Counted from the stretch's first letter, positions 1 to 6,441 are shown. The stretch: DNA of 7,289 nucleotides from an uncultured Eubacteriales bacterium (GCA_934667575.1 CAKUME010000052.1:1-7289), one strand, 5' to 3'. Numbers and translations: made by a program. The notes: generated by a model from the sequence alone, not told the origin.

Positions 1-1
1 G

Positions 2-595
2 ATTGAAGCGGTCAAAGCCGCTAAAAAATACGGCACCATCGTTTCGTATGACCTGAACTACCGTCCGTCGCTCTGGAAAGGAATCGGCGGACAGGCGCGT
101 GCGCAGCAGGTCAACAAAGAAATCGCACCCTATATCGATGTAATGATCGGCAACGAAGAAGATTTCACCGCGTGCTTGGGCTTTGAGGTGGAGGGCAACG
201 ACGCAAACCTCAAGTCGCTCAATCTGGACGGTTATGTGAAGATGCTGGGCAACGTGTGCCAGACCTATCCGAACTTTAAGGTGATCGCCACCACGCTGCG
301 CACGGTGAAAACCGCAACGGTCAACGACTGGTCGGCCATGGTATACGCCGGCGGCAAGGTCACCATGGGCATGTCTCTGCCGGGGCTCGAAATCTACGAC
401 CGCGTGGGCGGCGGAGATTCGTTTGCGTCGGGCCTCATCTACGGCCTGATGACCTATGACGATGCGGCCAAAGCGGTGAACTACGGCATTGCCCACGGCG
501 CGTTGGCCATGACCACCCCGGGCGATACTTCCACCGCCAGCCTCAAGGAAGTGGAAAAGATTGTGGGCGGCGCAGGCGCACGCGTGGATCGCTGA
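2..595 (+). CDS. PfkB-family sugar kinase, probable 2-keto-3-deoxygluconate kinase (5' end missing)
   Basis: This is the C-terminal 197 residues of a ribokinase/PfkB-fold carbohydrate kinase; the frame is open from base 2 to the TGA at 593-595 and the N-terminus lies outside the window. The family transfers phosphate from ATP to a sugar or sugar-acid hydroxyl in the cytoplasm. Visible signatures are DLNYRPSLW near residues 17-25, typical of KDG-kinase-like members, GNEEDF near 49-54, and the second PfkB signature DRVGGGDSFASG near 133-144. In that signature the Asp encoded at 416-418 is the expected catalytic base, and the preceding glycines form the anion hole. The GGGD variant and the DLNYRP motif resemble clostridial proteins annotated as 2-dehydro-3-deoxygluconokinase, which commonly sit beside a KDPG aldolase; that neighbour would be upstream and is not seen. 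The family call is firm. The substrate is inference, and fructokinase or another sugar kinase is possible. A terminator follows 23 bases after the stop. Confidence 0.87.
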   Translation: MEAVKAAKKYGTIVSYDLNYRPSLWKGIGGQARAQQVNKEIAPYIDVMIGNEEDFTACLGFEVEGNDANLKSLNLDGYVKMLGNVCQTYPNFKVIATTLRTVKTATVNDWSAMVYAGGKVTMGMSLPGLEIYDRVGGGDSFASGLIYGLMTYDDAAKAVNYGIAHGALAMTTPGDTSTASLKEVEKIVGGAGARVDR

Positions 596-618
596 TTTTG
601 CCCCCCAGATTTACGATT

Positions 619-660
619 CGAGCCGGGCAGGCTGCATGAGCCGTGTCCGGCTCGTTTTAT
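619..660 (+). terminator. Intrinsic terminator of the sugar kinase gene
   Basis: A perfect 8-bp stem CGAGCCGG (619-626) / CCGGCTCG (647-654) is followed directly by TTTTAT. Inside the 20-base loop a second 4-bp stem GGCT (630-633) / AGCC (639-642) can stack through a small internal loop. It lies 23 bases past the kinase stop codon and 60 bases before the next promoter, so it should separate the two transcription units. Confidence 0.8.
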
Positions 661-720
661 GCGCCTTCCTGCGTACACAGAAAATTCAAAAATCGGCCAC
701 AATAAAGTTGCAATGCCCGA

Positions 721-749
721 TTGACTGTACCGTTGGATTCCGCTATAAT
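721..749 (+). promoter_or_regulatory. Sigma-A-type promoter of the CBS-protein gene
   Basis: TTGACT (721-726) and TATAAT (744-749) are separated by exactly 17 bases, so 11 of 12 hexamer positions match the housekeeping consensus. The predicted transcription start is about 755-757, which leaves a leader of about 50 bases before the ATG at 808. It lies just downstream of the kinase terminator, as expected for the start of a new transcription unit. The read is from sequence only; no start site has been mapped. Confidence 0.85.
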
Positions 750-757
750 AAATGCAG

Positions 758-778
758 CTGCGGACAGCCCGTCTGCGG
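758..778 (+). other. Hairpin at the 5' end of the CBS-gene leader
   Basis: CTGCGGAC (758-765) can pair with GTCTGCGG (771-778) over a 5-base loop, giving 8 pairs of which two are G-U. It would sit within a few bases of the predicted mRNA 5' end. Such a stem could protect the transcript from 5'-end decay. It has no T-run, so it is not a terminator. The role is speculative. Confidence 0.35.
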
Positions 779-807
779 AAATACAGCCCAACGAAAGGCA
801 TTTTGCA

Positions 808-1281
808 ATGAATATTGCTTATTTTATTTTGCCGCGCGCCAACGTGGCGTTTTTATACGATGATTTTTCGGTGCGGCAAGCGCTCGAAAAACTGCGTTTT
901 CACGGTTACACCGCCATTCCCGTAGTCACGCGCGAAAACAAATATGTCTGCACCGTGAGCGAAGGAGATTTTTTGTGGTATCTGGTGCGTGATGAAAAAG
1001 ACGGCGCGCCGACTGCCGACTTACGCAGCATGGAAAACGTGCCGCTGCGGGATGTGATGCGCGCCGACAAAAACCCTCCGGTGCATATTACCGCCTCCGT
1101 GGAGGAGCTGCTCACCCGCGCAATGCATCAAAACTTTGTGCCGGTGATCGACGATCGCGGGTATTTTGTGGGCATCATCACGCGGCAGGATATCATCCGC
1201 TACTTTTCGGCCTCAGTGCTGCATCCGGATATTTCCCGGGAAAAGATCGCCGCCGCACCGCCGCAAAGCGCACAGATATAA
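808..1281 (+). CDS. Stand-alone CBS-domain-pair protein (DarB/CbpB-like)
   Basis: A soluble 157-residue protein made of two CBS domains, roughly residues 8-62 and 82-133, with a short polar tail and no catalytic or DNA-binding domain. CBS pairs (Bateman modules) bind adenine nucleotides or related ligands and act as regulatory sensors. CBS1 contains GYTAIPVVTRENKYVCTVSE (33-52) and CBS2 contains FVPVIDDRGYFVGIITRQDI (110-129), the usual strand-turn-strand plus [ST]xxD-type ends of each repeat. Size and layout match Firmicute two-CBS proteins such as B. subtilis DarB (YkuL) and Listeria CbpB, which sense c-di-AMP and in the unbound state act on Rel or pyruvate carboxylase. Assigning that ligand here is inference. 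The start at 808 is chosen because GAAAGG (793-798) lies 9 bases upstream and the CBS homology begins right after it; an upstream in-frame start at 721 would overlap the promoter. The lactonase gene follows after 48 bases, with no terminator seen between. Confidence 0.85.
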   Translation: MNIAYFILPRANVAFLYDDFSVRQALEKLRFHGYTAIPVVTRENKYVCTVSEGDFLWYLVRDEKDGAPTADLRSMENVPLRDVMRADKNPPVHITASVEELLTRAMHQNFVPVIDDRGYFVGIITRQDIIRYFSASVLHPDISREKIAAAPPQSAQI

Positions 1282-1329
1282 AAATACAAAAATAAGACGA
1301 ATGATACGATCAAAAGGATGGGATTTAAA

Positions 1330-2292
1330 ATGGAACAACATCTATACTTTGCCGCTTGTGACCCCACCGGCGGCATCTATCACTACACACTCGCGGACGG
1401 CGCACTGCGCTTTTGCGAAAAAACAGCGCTGGATCGTCCGATGTATCTTGCCATCGAAGGCGACCGACTCTATGCACTGATGCGCGGCCCGCGCGGCGGC
1501 AGCGATATGCACTCCGCGCTGATCAGCTACCCCATTGACGCACAAGGCGCGCTGGGCGCGCCCACCGAACCGGCGCTTACAGGGGGCGAGTGCGCCTGCC
1601 ATCTGCACGTCAAAAACGGCACGGTGTATGCCGTCAACTATGTGTCCGGCAATGTGATCCGAATGCCCGACACGCTGGTCGCACACCACGGCCATGGCCC
1701 CCATCTCACCCGGCAGGATGGCCCGCACACACACTTTGTGAACCGCACGCCCGACGGAAAATACCTCTTTGTCGTGGATTTGGGTAATGATACGATTTAC
1801 ACTTACGACTTTGATCTGAATCCCGTTGCCACCACACAGGTTCCGGCAGGGGCCGGCTGCCGTCATCTCGCCTATTCCACGGATGGCACACGCGTCTTCT
1901 GCGCCAATGAATTGGGCGGCTCGGTGTCCGTGTTTGCGTACGTCGACGGCCGTCTCGCGCTGCGCGGCACCTATCCGGCGCTTCCTGCATCGTTTTCCGG
2001 CACGAACACCACTGCCGCCATTCACGTGCATGGCGAATATTTATATGTTTCCAACCGTGGCCATGATTCGATTGTCCGGTATCGCATAGACGATGATCGG
2101 CTCACTGACCCGGTGTGGACGTCCTGCGGCGGACAGTCTCCCCGTGATTTTGATATTTTTGGCGATATGTTGTTCTGCACCAACGAAACGAGCAGCAATG
2201 TGACCGTGTTCCGTTTGGACGCACAAGGCTGCCTGGTGCAGCTCCCGATCGAGCTCCCCATGCCGCATCCGCTCTGTGTAATCGTTCGATAA
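1330..2292 (+). CDS. Lactonase-family beta-propeller, 6-phosphogluconolactonase-like
   Basis: A 320-residue cytoplasmic protein of the seven-bladed propeller lactonase family (YkgB/Pgl type, usual length about 330-350). Characterised members hydrolyse 6-phosphogluconolactone to 6-phosphogluconate in the oxidative pentose phosphate/Entner-Doudoroff route. Blade repeats show at THFVNRTPDGKYLFVVDLG (134-152), CRHLAYSTDGTRVFCANEL (177-195), IHVHGEYLYVSNRGHDSI (231-248) and PRDFDIFGDMLFCTNE (271-286), the conserved spine of this family. An in-frame ATG at 1318 directly abuts AGG and leaves no room for a ribosome site. The ATG at 1330 has AAGGATGGG (1314-1322) upstream and is preferred. No signal peptide or membrane segment is seen. 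The gene probably shares the CBS-gene promoter, since the 48-base gap has no convincing promoter of its own. Many clostridial members are functionally untested, so the exact lactone substrate is uncertain. Codon use looks like that of its neighbours. Confidence 0.85.
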   Translation: MEQHLYFAACDPTGGIYHYTLADGALRFCEKTALDRPMYLAIEGDRLYALMRGPRGGSDMHSALISYPIDAQGALGAPTEPALTGGECACHLHVKNGTVYAVNYVSGNVIRMPDTLVAHHGHGPHLTRQDGPHTHFVNRTPDGKYLFVVDLGNDTIYTYDFDLNPVATTQVPAGAGCRHLAYSTDGTRVFCANELGGSVSVFAYVDGRLALRGTYPALPASFSGTNTTAAIHVHGEYLYVSNRGHDSIVRYRIDDDRLTDPVWTSCGGQSPRDFDIFGDMLFCTNETSSNVTVFRLDAQGCLVQLPIELPMPHPLCVIVR

Positions 2293-2498
2293 GCAGCCCC
2301 AATTATTTTATTTATGTTGGTTTGATGCCATATTTCCTACCGCATTGCGGTGTATCCGCATCAGCCAATGCACATCCGGCTGCGTATGCCGCTCTGTCTG
2401 ATGGTGTAGGATTCTTTCGCACATTTTTTGACCATTTATTTTGCTCCGTCCATTTGCATGGCCGGGGCTCCGTTTTTGTTGCAACAGGAGGTTCTTTT
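2293..2498 (+). other. Intergenic leader with possible RNA structure upstream of the MATE gene
   Basis: This 206-base spacer has no supported gene. The segment 2335-2411 is rich in complementary arms. One fold closes TCCTAC (2335-2340) with GTAGGA (2406-2411) around CATCAG (2359-2364) / CTGATG (2398-2403), with CGGC (2377-2380) / GCCG (2388-2391) inside. A second fold, incompatible with the first, pairs TGCGG (2346-2350) with CCGCA (2356-2360), extended by GCAT (2342-2345) / ATGC (2368-2371). A T6 run lies at 2424-2429 without a strong stem touching it. I cannot match it to a known riboswitch: the conserved cores I know for guanidine-I, purine, cobalamin and THF classes are absent. It may be a leader, a weak terminator for the lactonase gene, or chance. 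A TTGACC at 2428-2433 has no good -10 partner. Confidence 0.35.
2486..2492 (+). promoter_or_regulatory. Ribosome binding site that fixes the MATE start
   Basis: AGGAGGT is a full match to the anti-Shine-Dalgarno core and sits 6 bases before the ATG at 2499. It decides between this start and an in-frame extension reaching back to 2322, which has no comparable site and no conserved sequence. A short palindrome, TGTTGCAACA (2477-2486), touches its 5' edge. Confidence 0.85.
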
Positions 2499-3875
2499 AT
2501 GGCCCAGTCCCGTACGCGTTCCCTTACCGACGGCCGCATTTTGCCGCTGCTTTTGGAATTTTGCTTTCCGGTTTTTCTCGGAAATTTGCTTCAACAGTTT
2601 TATTCTTTGACCGATACCGCAATTGTGGGACAAGTGCTCGGGATGAACGCGCTGGCTGCGGTGGGCTCGGTGGGGTCGTTGAACTTTCTGGTGATCGGCT
2701 TCTGCGCCGGGTTTTGCGCCGGGTTTGCCATTCCGATTGCCCAGAGCTTTGGTGCCAAAGACGAAAAAGAGGTTCGGCGCTACACGGCCAATATTGTATG
2801 GCTGTGTTTAGGCTTCGCAGTGGCGCTCACCGCACTCACTGCGCTGCTCTGCTCCACATTTTTGCGCTGGATGCGCACGCCAGACGATATTTTTGCCGAC
2901 GCAAACAGCTATATTCTGATCATTTTCCTCGGTATTCCCGCTACGCTGCTCTATAATATGCTCGCAGGCATTATCCGCGCATTGGGTGACAGCCGCGCGC
3001 CGGTCTACTTTTTGGGCATTGCCGCTGCACTGAACATCGGGCTTGATTTTCTGCTCACGCTCGTCATCCCGGGGGGCGTAGCGGGCACCGCCATTGCCAC
3101 CGTGTTGGCGCAGGCCATTTCCGGTGCGCTGTGTTTTGTATTTTTACTCAAAAAATATCCGATTTTACGCATTCGCCGGGAAGAATGGCGCATTTCGCCG
3201 TACCACTGCCGTGTACTTTGCGGCGTAGGTGTGCCCATGGGGCTACAATTTTCTATTACGGCCATTGGATGCATCATTCTTCAGGCGGCAGTGAACGACT
3301 TGGGACCCACAGCGATTGCGGCCGTGTCAGCAGCTAACCGCATCAGCAACTTTTTGGCTTGTCCGCTCGACGCGCTCGGCACGACCTGCGCGACCTTCAC
3401 CGGTCAAAACATCGGCGCGCAGCGCACCGATCGTGTGCGCTGCGGCGCTAAACTGTCGTTTTTGCTTGGCCTCATCTATTCCGCCATCGCTGTGCTCATC
3501 TGCGTGATACTGGGCAATCCGCTGGGGGAGCTTTTCGTGGGTGCCAATGAGCCGGGTGCAGTCGCGCTGATTTATCGCTTCGACCTCATCAACTGTGCAT
3601 TTTACCCCTTGCTGACATTGATTTATGTGTTTCGCAACACCGTACAGGGCATGGGATACAGCCGGGTCGCGATTTTTGCCGGACTGTTCGAAATGGTCGC
3701 CCGCAGTGTGTTCGGCGCATGGGTCATTCCGGCGTTTGGGTTCACTGCCGCCTGCTTTGGCGGCCCGGCAGCGTGGGTGTTTGCCGATCTGTTTTTGGTG
3801 CCGGTATATTTCGTGTGCATCCGCCGCACCGAGCAGCAGTTGGCGGCCGAACATCGGTTGAAAAATACGCGATAA
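2499..3875 (+). CDS. MATE-family efflux transporter
   Basis: A 458-residue polytopic inner-membrane protein of the MATE (MatE, MOP superfamily) type, exporting drugs or other organic cations in exchange for Na+ or H+. Length and hydrophobic pattern fit the usual 12 helices in two six-helix halves. The N-terminal half opens with a short basic tail, then LLQQFYSLTDTAIVGQVLG (30-48), the hallmark of helix 1. The equivalent second-half region carries ANRISNF (279-285) and GQNIGAQ (302-308), also strongly conserved in clostridial MATE proteins. Near the C-terminus come GMGYSR and a run of small and aromatic residues, then a basic tail. Substrate cannot be read from sequence; the closest general type is the NorM/DinF-like clade. 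The start at 2499 is set by AGGAGGT, and the 59 extra codons upstream look like non-coding leader. It probably has its own transcript or reads through from the lactonase gene. No convincing terminator was found before the DegV promoter. Confidence 0.93.
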   Translation: MAQSRTRSLTDGRILPLLLEFCFPVFLGNLLQQFYSLTDTAIVGQVLGMNALAAVGSVGSLNFLVIGFCAGFCAGFAIPIAQSFGAKDEKEVRRYTANIVWLCLGFAVALTALTALLCSTFLRWMRTPDDIFADANSYILIIFLGIPATLLYNMLAGIIRALGDSRAPVYFLGIAAALNIGLDFLLTLVIPGGVAGTAIATVLAQAISGALCFVFLLKKYPILRIRREEWRISPYHCRVLCGVGVPMGLQFSITAIGCIILQAAVNDLGPTAIAAVSAANRISNFLACPLDALGTTCATFTGQNIGAQRTDRVRCGAKLSFLLGLIYSAIAVLICVILGNPLGELFVGANEPGAVALIYRFDLINCAFYPLLTLIYVFRNTVQGMGYSRVAIFAGLFEMVARSVFGAWVIPAFGFTAACFGGPAAWVFADLFLVPVYFVCIRRTEQQLAAEHRLKNTR

Positions 3876-3899
3876 AATTTCGATTTTTTTGCGAATGAT

Positions 3900-3928
3900 T
3901 TGACAAATGAAATAAAATCTACTATACT
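3900..3928 (+). promoter_or_regulatory. Sigma-A-type promoter of the DegV-family gene
   Basis: TTGACA (3900-3905) is a perfect -35 and TATACT (3923-3928) a 5/6 -10 hexamer, spaced by 17 bases, in the most AT-rich stretch of the window. The predicted transcription start is near 3934-3936, giving a leader of just under 50 bases before the ATG at 3983. This suggests strong housekeeping expression. No operator-like inverted repeat is visible around it. Confidence 0.85.
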
Positions 3929-3982
3929 TAAATAAAAGGCAATTCGATTTTTGAATAAACAAACGGAAAGGCGTGAAAAAAA

Positions 3983-4885
3983 ATGGAGCATCCCTTTATT
4001 TTGTCCTGCGAATCCACAGTAGATGTCCCGTATGATTATGTGCGCGAACGTCACATTCCAGTGATTTTTTATTCCTATATCGTGGACGGGAAGGAATATG
4101 ACGATGACATGGGCCGCGATCCTCAGGCACTGCCGCGATTTTATGGATTCCTGAACGAGGGAAAAATGCCCTCCACCTCACAAATCAATGAGGAATGCTA
4201 TGAAGATTTCTTCACCGAGCTGCTCAAAAAAGGCGATGTGCTGCATATTGCGTTCGGCTCTGGAATGACCCCGTCGGTCAAGAATGCGGAAATTGCCGCC
4301 GAAAAGCTGCGCCCGCAGTTTCCCGATCGCAAAATTACGGTGATCGATTCGCTGTGCAGCTCTTCCGGCTATGGATTGCTGGTGGATGCGGCCGCAGATA
4401 TGCGCGATCGCGGTGACGACATGGATGAAATTGCTGCATGGGTGGTCGCAAACCGCAATAAGGTGCATCATCAATTTTTCTCGACCGACCTCCGTTACTT
4501 TAAGCGCAGCGGGCGCATTTCGGGTGCGGCGGCCATGGTGGCCACCGTGCTGGGCATTTGCCCCATCATGCGGCTTGACGACCGCGGCCGGATCATTGCT
4601 TACAGCAAGGTACGCGGCAAGCAAAATGCCATTCGCGAAACCATCCGCACCATGGAAGCCCATGCGCAGGGCGGCCGGAACTACTCCGGTAAATGCTGGA
4701 TCTGCAATTCCAACTGTCTGCCGGAAGCCGAAGCCACACGGGATGCAGTGAAAGCGCATTTTTCGAATATTCAAGGTGAGATCAAAATTTGTGATATCGG
4801 CACCATCATTGCATCGCATGCCGGGCCGGGCACGGTTGCGGTGTTCTTCTTTGGCGACGAGCGCTTGCCCGATACATCCAAATAA
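3983..4885 (+). CDS. DegV family protein (fatty-acid-binding, FakB-like)
   Basis: A 300-residue cytoplasmic protein of the DegV family. Members bind a long-chain fatty acid in a buried pocket; FakB members present it to the kinase FakA, which makes acyl-phosphate for phospholipid synthesis. Visible motifs in order: CESTVD (9-14), the position of the family's N-terminal STxDL motif; PSTSQ (63-67), with the Ser/Thr that contact the carboxylate; TDLRYFKRSGRIS (168-180), the domain-linking signature; and SHAGPG (278-283) near the C-terminus, with the conserved His. Length is slightly above the usual 280-290 because of a short polar tail. The ATG at 3983 is preceded by AAAGG (3967-3971) with 11 bases between, a slightly long but acceptable spacing. 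It has its own consensus promoter and a strong terminator, so it is probably monocistronic. No fakA-like gene is in the window. The family is certain; participation in a Fak system is inference, since genomes often carry several DegV paralogues. Confidence 0.95.
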   Translation: MEHPFILSCESTVDVPYDYVRERHIPVIFYSYIVDGKEYDDDMGRDPQALPRFYGFLNEGKMPSTSQINEECYEDFFTELLKKGDVLHIAFGSGMTPSVKNAEIAAEKLRPQFPDRKITVIDSLCSSSGYGLLVDAAADMRDRGDDMDEIAAWVVANRNKVHHQFFSTDLRYFKRSGRISGAAAMVATVLGICPIMRLDDRGRIIAYSKVRGKQNAIRETIRTMEAHAQGGRNYSGKCWICNSNCLPEAEATRDAVKAHFSNIQGEIKICDIGTIIASHAGPGTVAVFFFGDERLPDTSK

Positions 4886-4907
4886 ATATTCCCCGGGAAA
4901 TCATCTG

Positions 4908-4943
4908 CCCGCCGCGTTCGCTTTGAAACGCGGCGGGTATTTT
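4908..4943 (+). terminator. Intrinsic terminator of the DegV-family gene
   Basis: CCCGCCGCGTT (4908-4918) pairs perfectly with AACGCGGCGGG (4927-4937) over an 8-base loop, followed by TATTTT. The 11-bp stem is almost all G-C. It begins 22 bases after the DegV stop. On the minus strand the stem is not followed by a clean T-run, so it looks mainly directed at plus-strand transcripts, although it could hinder read-through from the converging symporter gene. Confidence 0.9.
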
Positions 4944-5013
4944 GCTGCACGGAATTATATATGCCGCTTCCCCGAATGAGAGAACGAGTGTTCGGCGACA
5001 AACATCTGCGCGT

Positions 5014-6378
5014 TCACGGTCGATTCTCGCCCGGAACAAACGGCGGCAGCGCCGGTTGTTCCCGCTGCGCAAACCAGCGATCGGTTTCGGCGCGCACCTG
5101 CGGAGCAAGGCAGACCACGGCAATCAAATTGGGCACGCTCATCAAGCCGTTGAAAATTTCACTGATCCCCCACACCAGCTCCAGCCGCAGCACACCGCCC
5201 AACAGTGCCGACGCAGCAAAAAGCACTCGATACACCGGTATGCTGCCGCCCAGCCGTGTCGCGCCACGCTCGCCGTAATAGGCCCAGCCGAGCATCGACG
5301 CAAACGCAAACAGTGCAATCGACGCCGCAATAAACTGCCCGCCTGCGCGGCCAAACGTGGTTTCGAACGCGGCAATGGTCAGTGCGGCGCCGGTTTCACC
5401 CGCCAATGATACGCCGCTCGTCAAAATTGCAAAACCGGTAATGGTGCACACCACAATGGTGTCGGCAAACACTTCAAAAATGCCCCAGAACCCCTGTTCC
5501 ACCGGGCGCGCATCTTCGGCTGCGGCATAGACCATTGCGCTGCTGCCGAGCCCGGCTTCGTTGGAAAAAATGCCGTGTGAAAAACCATAGCGCATCGCGG
5601 CGGCCATGGTTCCACCTGCCGCCGCCCGCAGGGAAAATGCTTCCGAAACCACCTGCGCCAAACACGGCACCAGCCGGTCGATATGCAGCGCAATCACAGC
5701 CAACCCGCCCACACAGTAAAGAACGGTTAACGCAGGAATGAGTGCCTCCGCCACGCGGGCAATGCGTCCCAATCCGCCAAAGATGACCACTGCCAGCACC
5801 GCTGCACAGCACGCAGCCGACACCGCCGGCGCAATATGAAACCCTTTTTGCATTGCCTGCGCCACCGCATTGGCCTGCGTCATATTTCCCATGCCAAACG
5901 ACGCCATCACACAAAACGCTGCAAAACATATCGCCAGTGCCGGGCAATGCAGCCCATCCTCGAGCACCTCCATCGGACCGCCCACCCAGCGGTGGGGCCC
6001 ATCGGCACGGCGGTAACGCACCGCGAGCACCGTTTCGGCGTATTTAATCATCATCCCAAACAGCGCGGATCCCCACATCCAAAAGAGCGCACCCGGCCCG
6101 CCGCAGCTCAGCGCAGCTGCCACTCCAGCAATATTGCCCACGCCCATGGTGCCTGCGAGCGCGGTGGCCAGCGCCTGCGCGCGTGAGATCCCGGCACTGC
6201 GTTTTTCCGGGTGCAGCGCCTGCCCCATCGTTTCGTGCAGCCATAACCGCGTGTGGCGAAACTGCAAGAACCGATTCTGCACCGTCAGCACCGCGCCAAT
6301 GCACATCATCACCGCTACCGTGGGCACTCCCCATATTGCGCCGCTGACTGCCTGCACCCCATTGAACAGAATTTCCAT
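5014..6378 (-). CDS. AGCS-family sodium:alanine/glycine symporter
   Basis: A 454-residue inner-membrane amino-acid:cation symporter (AGCS family, TC 2.A.25; Na+:alanine symporter type), importing alanine or glycine with Na+ or H+. Length and the roughly 11-helix hydrophobic pattern are normal. The family signature begins at GTMGVGNIAGVAAAL (76-90) and continues CGGPGALFWMW (92-102). The second hallmark, SHGIFSNEAGLGSS (267-280), is intact, as are GWAYYGERG (364-372) and GAALTIAAF (330-338). Two nearby ATGs compete: at 6384 the GGAGG would lie one base away, while at 6378 GGGGAGG sits 7 bases upstream, so 6378 is chosen. The gene converges on the DegV-family gene, with 128 bases between stops. 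Its upstream neighbour on the same strand is closed by a terminator, so it should have its own promoter, but I could not find a convincing one. Substrate preference (alanine, glycine, or glutamine) is not readable from sequence. Confidence 0.95.
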   Translation of the reverse strand: MEILFNGVQAVSGAIWGVPTVAVMMCIGAVLTVQNRFLQFRHTRLWLHETMGQALHPEKRSAGISRAQALATALAGTMGVGNIAGVAAALSCGGPGALFWMWGSALFGMMIKYAETVLAVRYRRADGPHRWVGGPMEVLEDGLHCPALAICFAAFCVMASFGMGNMTQANAVAQAMQKGFHIAPAVSAACCAAVLAVVIFGGLGRIARVAEALIPALTVLYCVGGLAVIALHIDRLVPCLAQVVSEAFSLRAAAGGTMAAAMRYGFSHGIFSNEAGLGSSAMVYAAAEDARPVEQGFWGIFEVFADTIVVCTITGFAILTSGVSLAGETGAALTIAAFETTFGRAGGQFIAASIALFAFASMLGWAYYGERGATRLGGSIPVYRVLFAASALLGGVLRLELVWGISEIFNGLMSVPNLIAVVCLAPQVRAETDRWFAQREQPALPPFVPGENRP

Positions 6379-6385
6379 CAACATT

Positions 6386-6392
6386 CCTCCCC
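6386..6392 (-). promoter_or_regulatory. Ribosome binding site that fixes the symporter start
   Basis: Read on the minus strand, GGGGAGG lies 7 bases before the ATG at 6378 but only one base before the alternative ATG at 6384. The spacing favours the second ATG, which shortens the protein by two residues. Confidence 0.8.
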
Positions 6393-6441
6393 GGGCGTTT
6401 TCCGCTTTCCTCCGCGTGTGATGTAAAATCCGGTGTCAATC

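Noticed and set aside
721..807. Upstream in-frame start giving the CBS protein 29 extra residues
   Set aside because: The start would coincide with the -35 box of the promoter, so it would lie outside the transcript. The start at 808 has a proper ribosome site.
1302..1310. Extended -10-like TGATACGAT upstream of the lactonase gene
   Set aside because: The resulting transcript would start within or after the ribosome binding site, and no -35 is present.
1342..2031. Long minus-strand open frame (229 codons) opposite the lactonase gene
   Set aside because: It is antisense to a clearly conserved gene, shows no recognisable domain and has no ribosome site. Long antisense frames are expected in GC-rich codon-biased DNA.
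3876..3899. TTCG/CGAA with a T-run as a MATE terminator
   Set aside because: The stem is 4 bp and the T-run sits in the loop, not after the stem.
3327..3962. Minus-strand open frame of 211 codons across the MATE 3' end and the DegV promoter region
   Set aside because: It runs opposite conserved MATE sequence and through a consensus promoter, with no Shine-Dalgarno or recognisable motif.
4178..4819. Minus-strand open frame of 213 codons opposite the DegV-family gene
   Set aside because: It lies wholly inside the DegV coding region, the sequence resembles no family I know, and it is a by-product of third-position GC bias.
4972..4995. CCGAA/TTCGG hairpin as a terminator for the symporter on the minus strand
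   Set aside because: The stem is only 5 bp with a 14-base loop and no T-run follows.
5474..5947. Alternative minus-strand frame (157 codons) inside the symporter gene
   Set aside because: It is a frame-shifted shadow of the symporter. The real frame carries all family motifs without interruption, so no frameshift is implied.
6411..6439. TTGACA on the minus strand as a promoter for the symporter
   Set aside because: The -35 is perfect, but the hexamer 17 bases downstream is CGCGGA and neighbouring spacings are no better.
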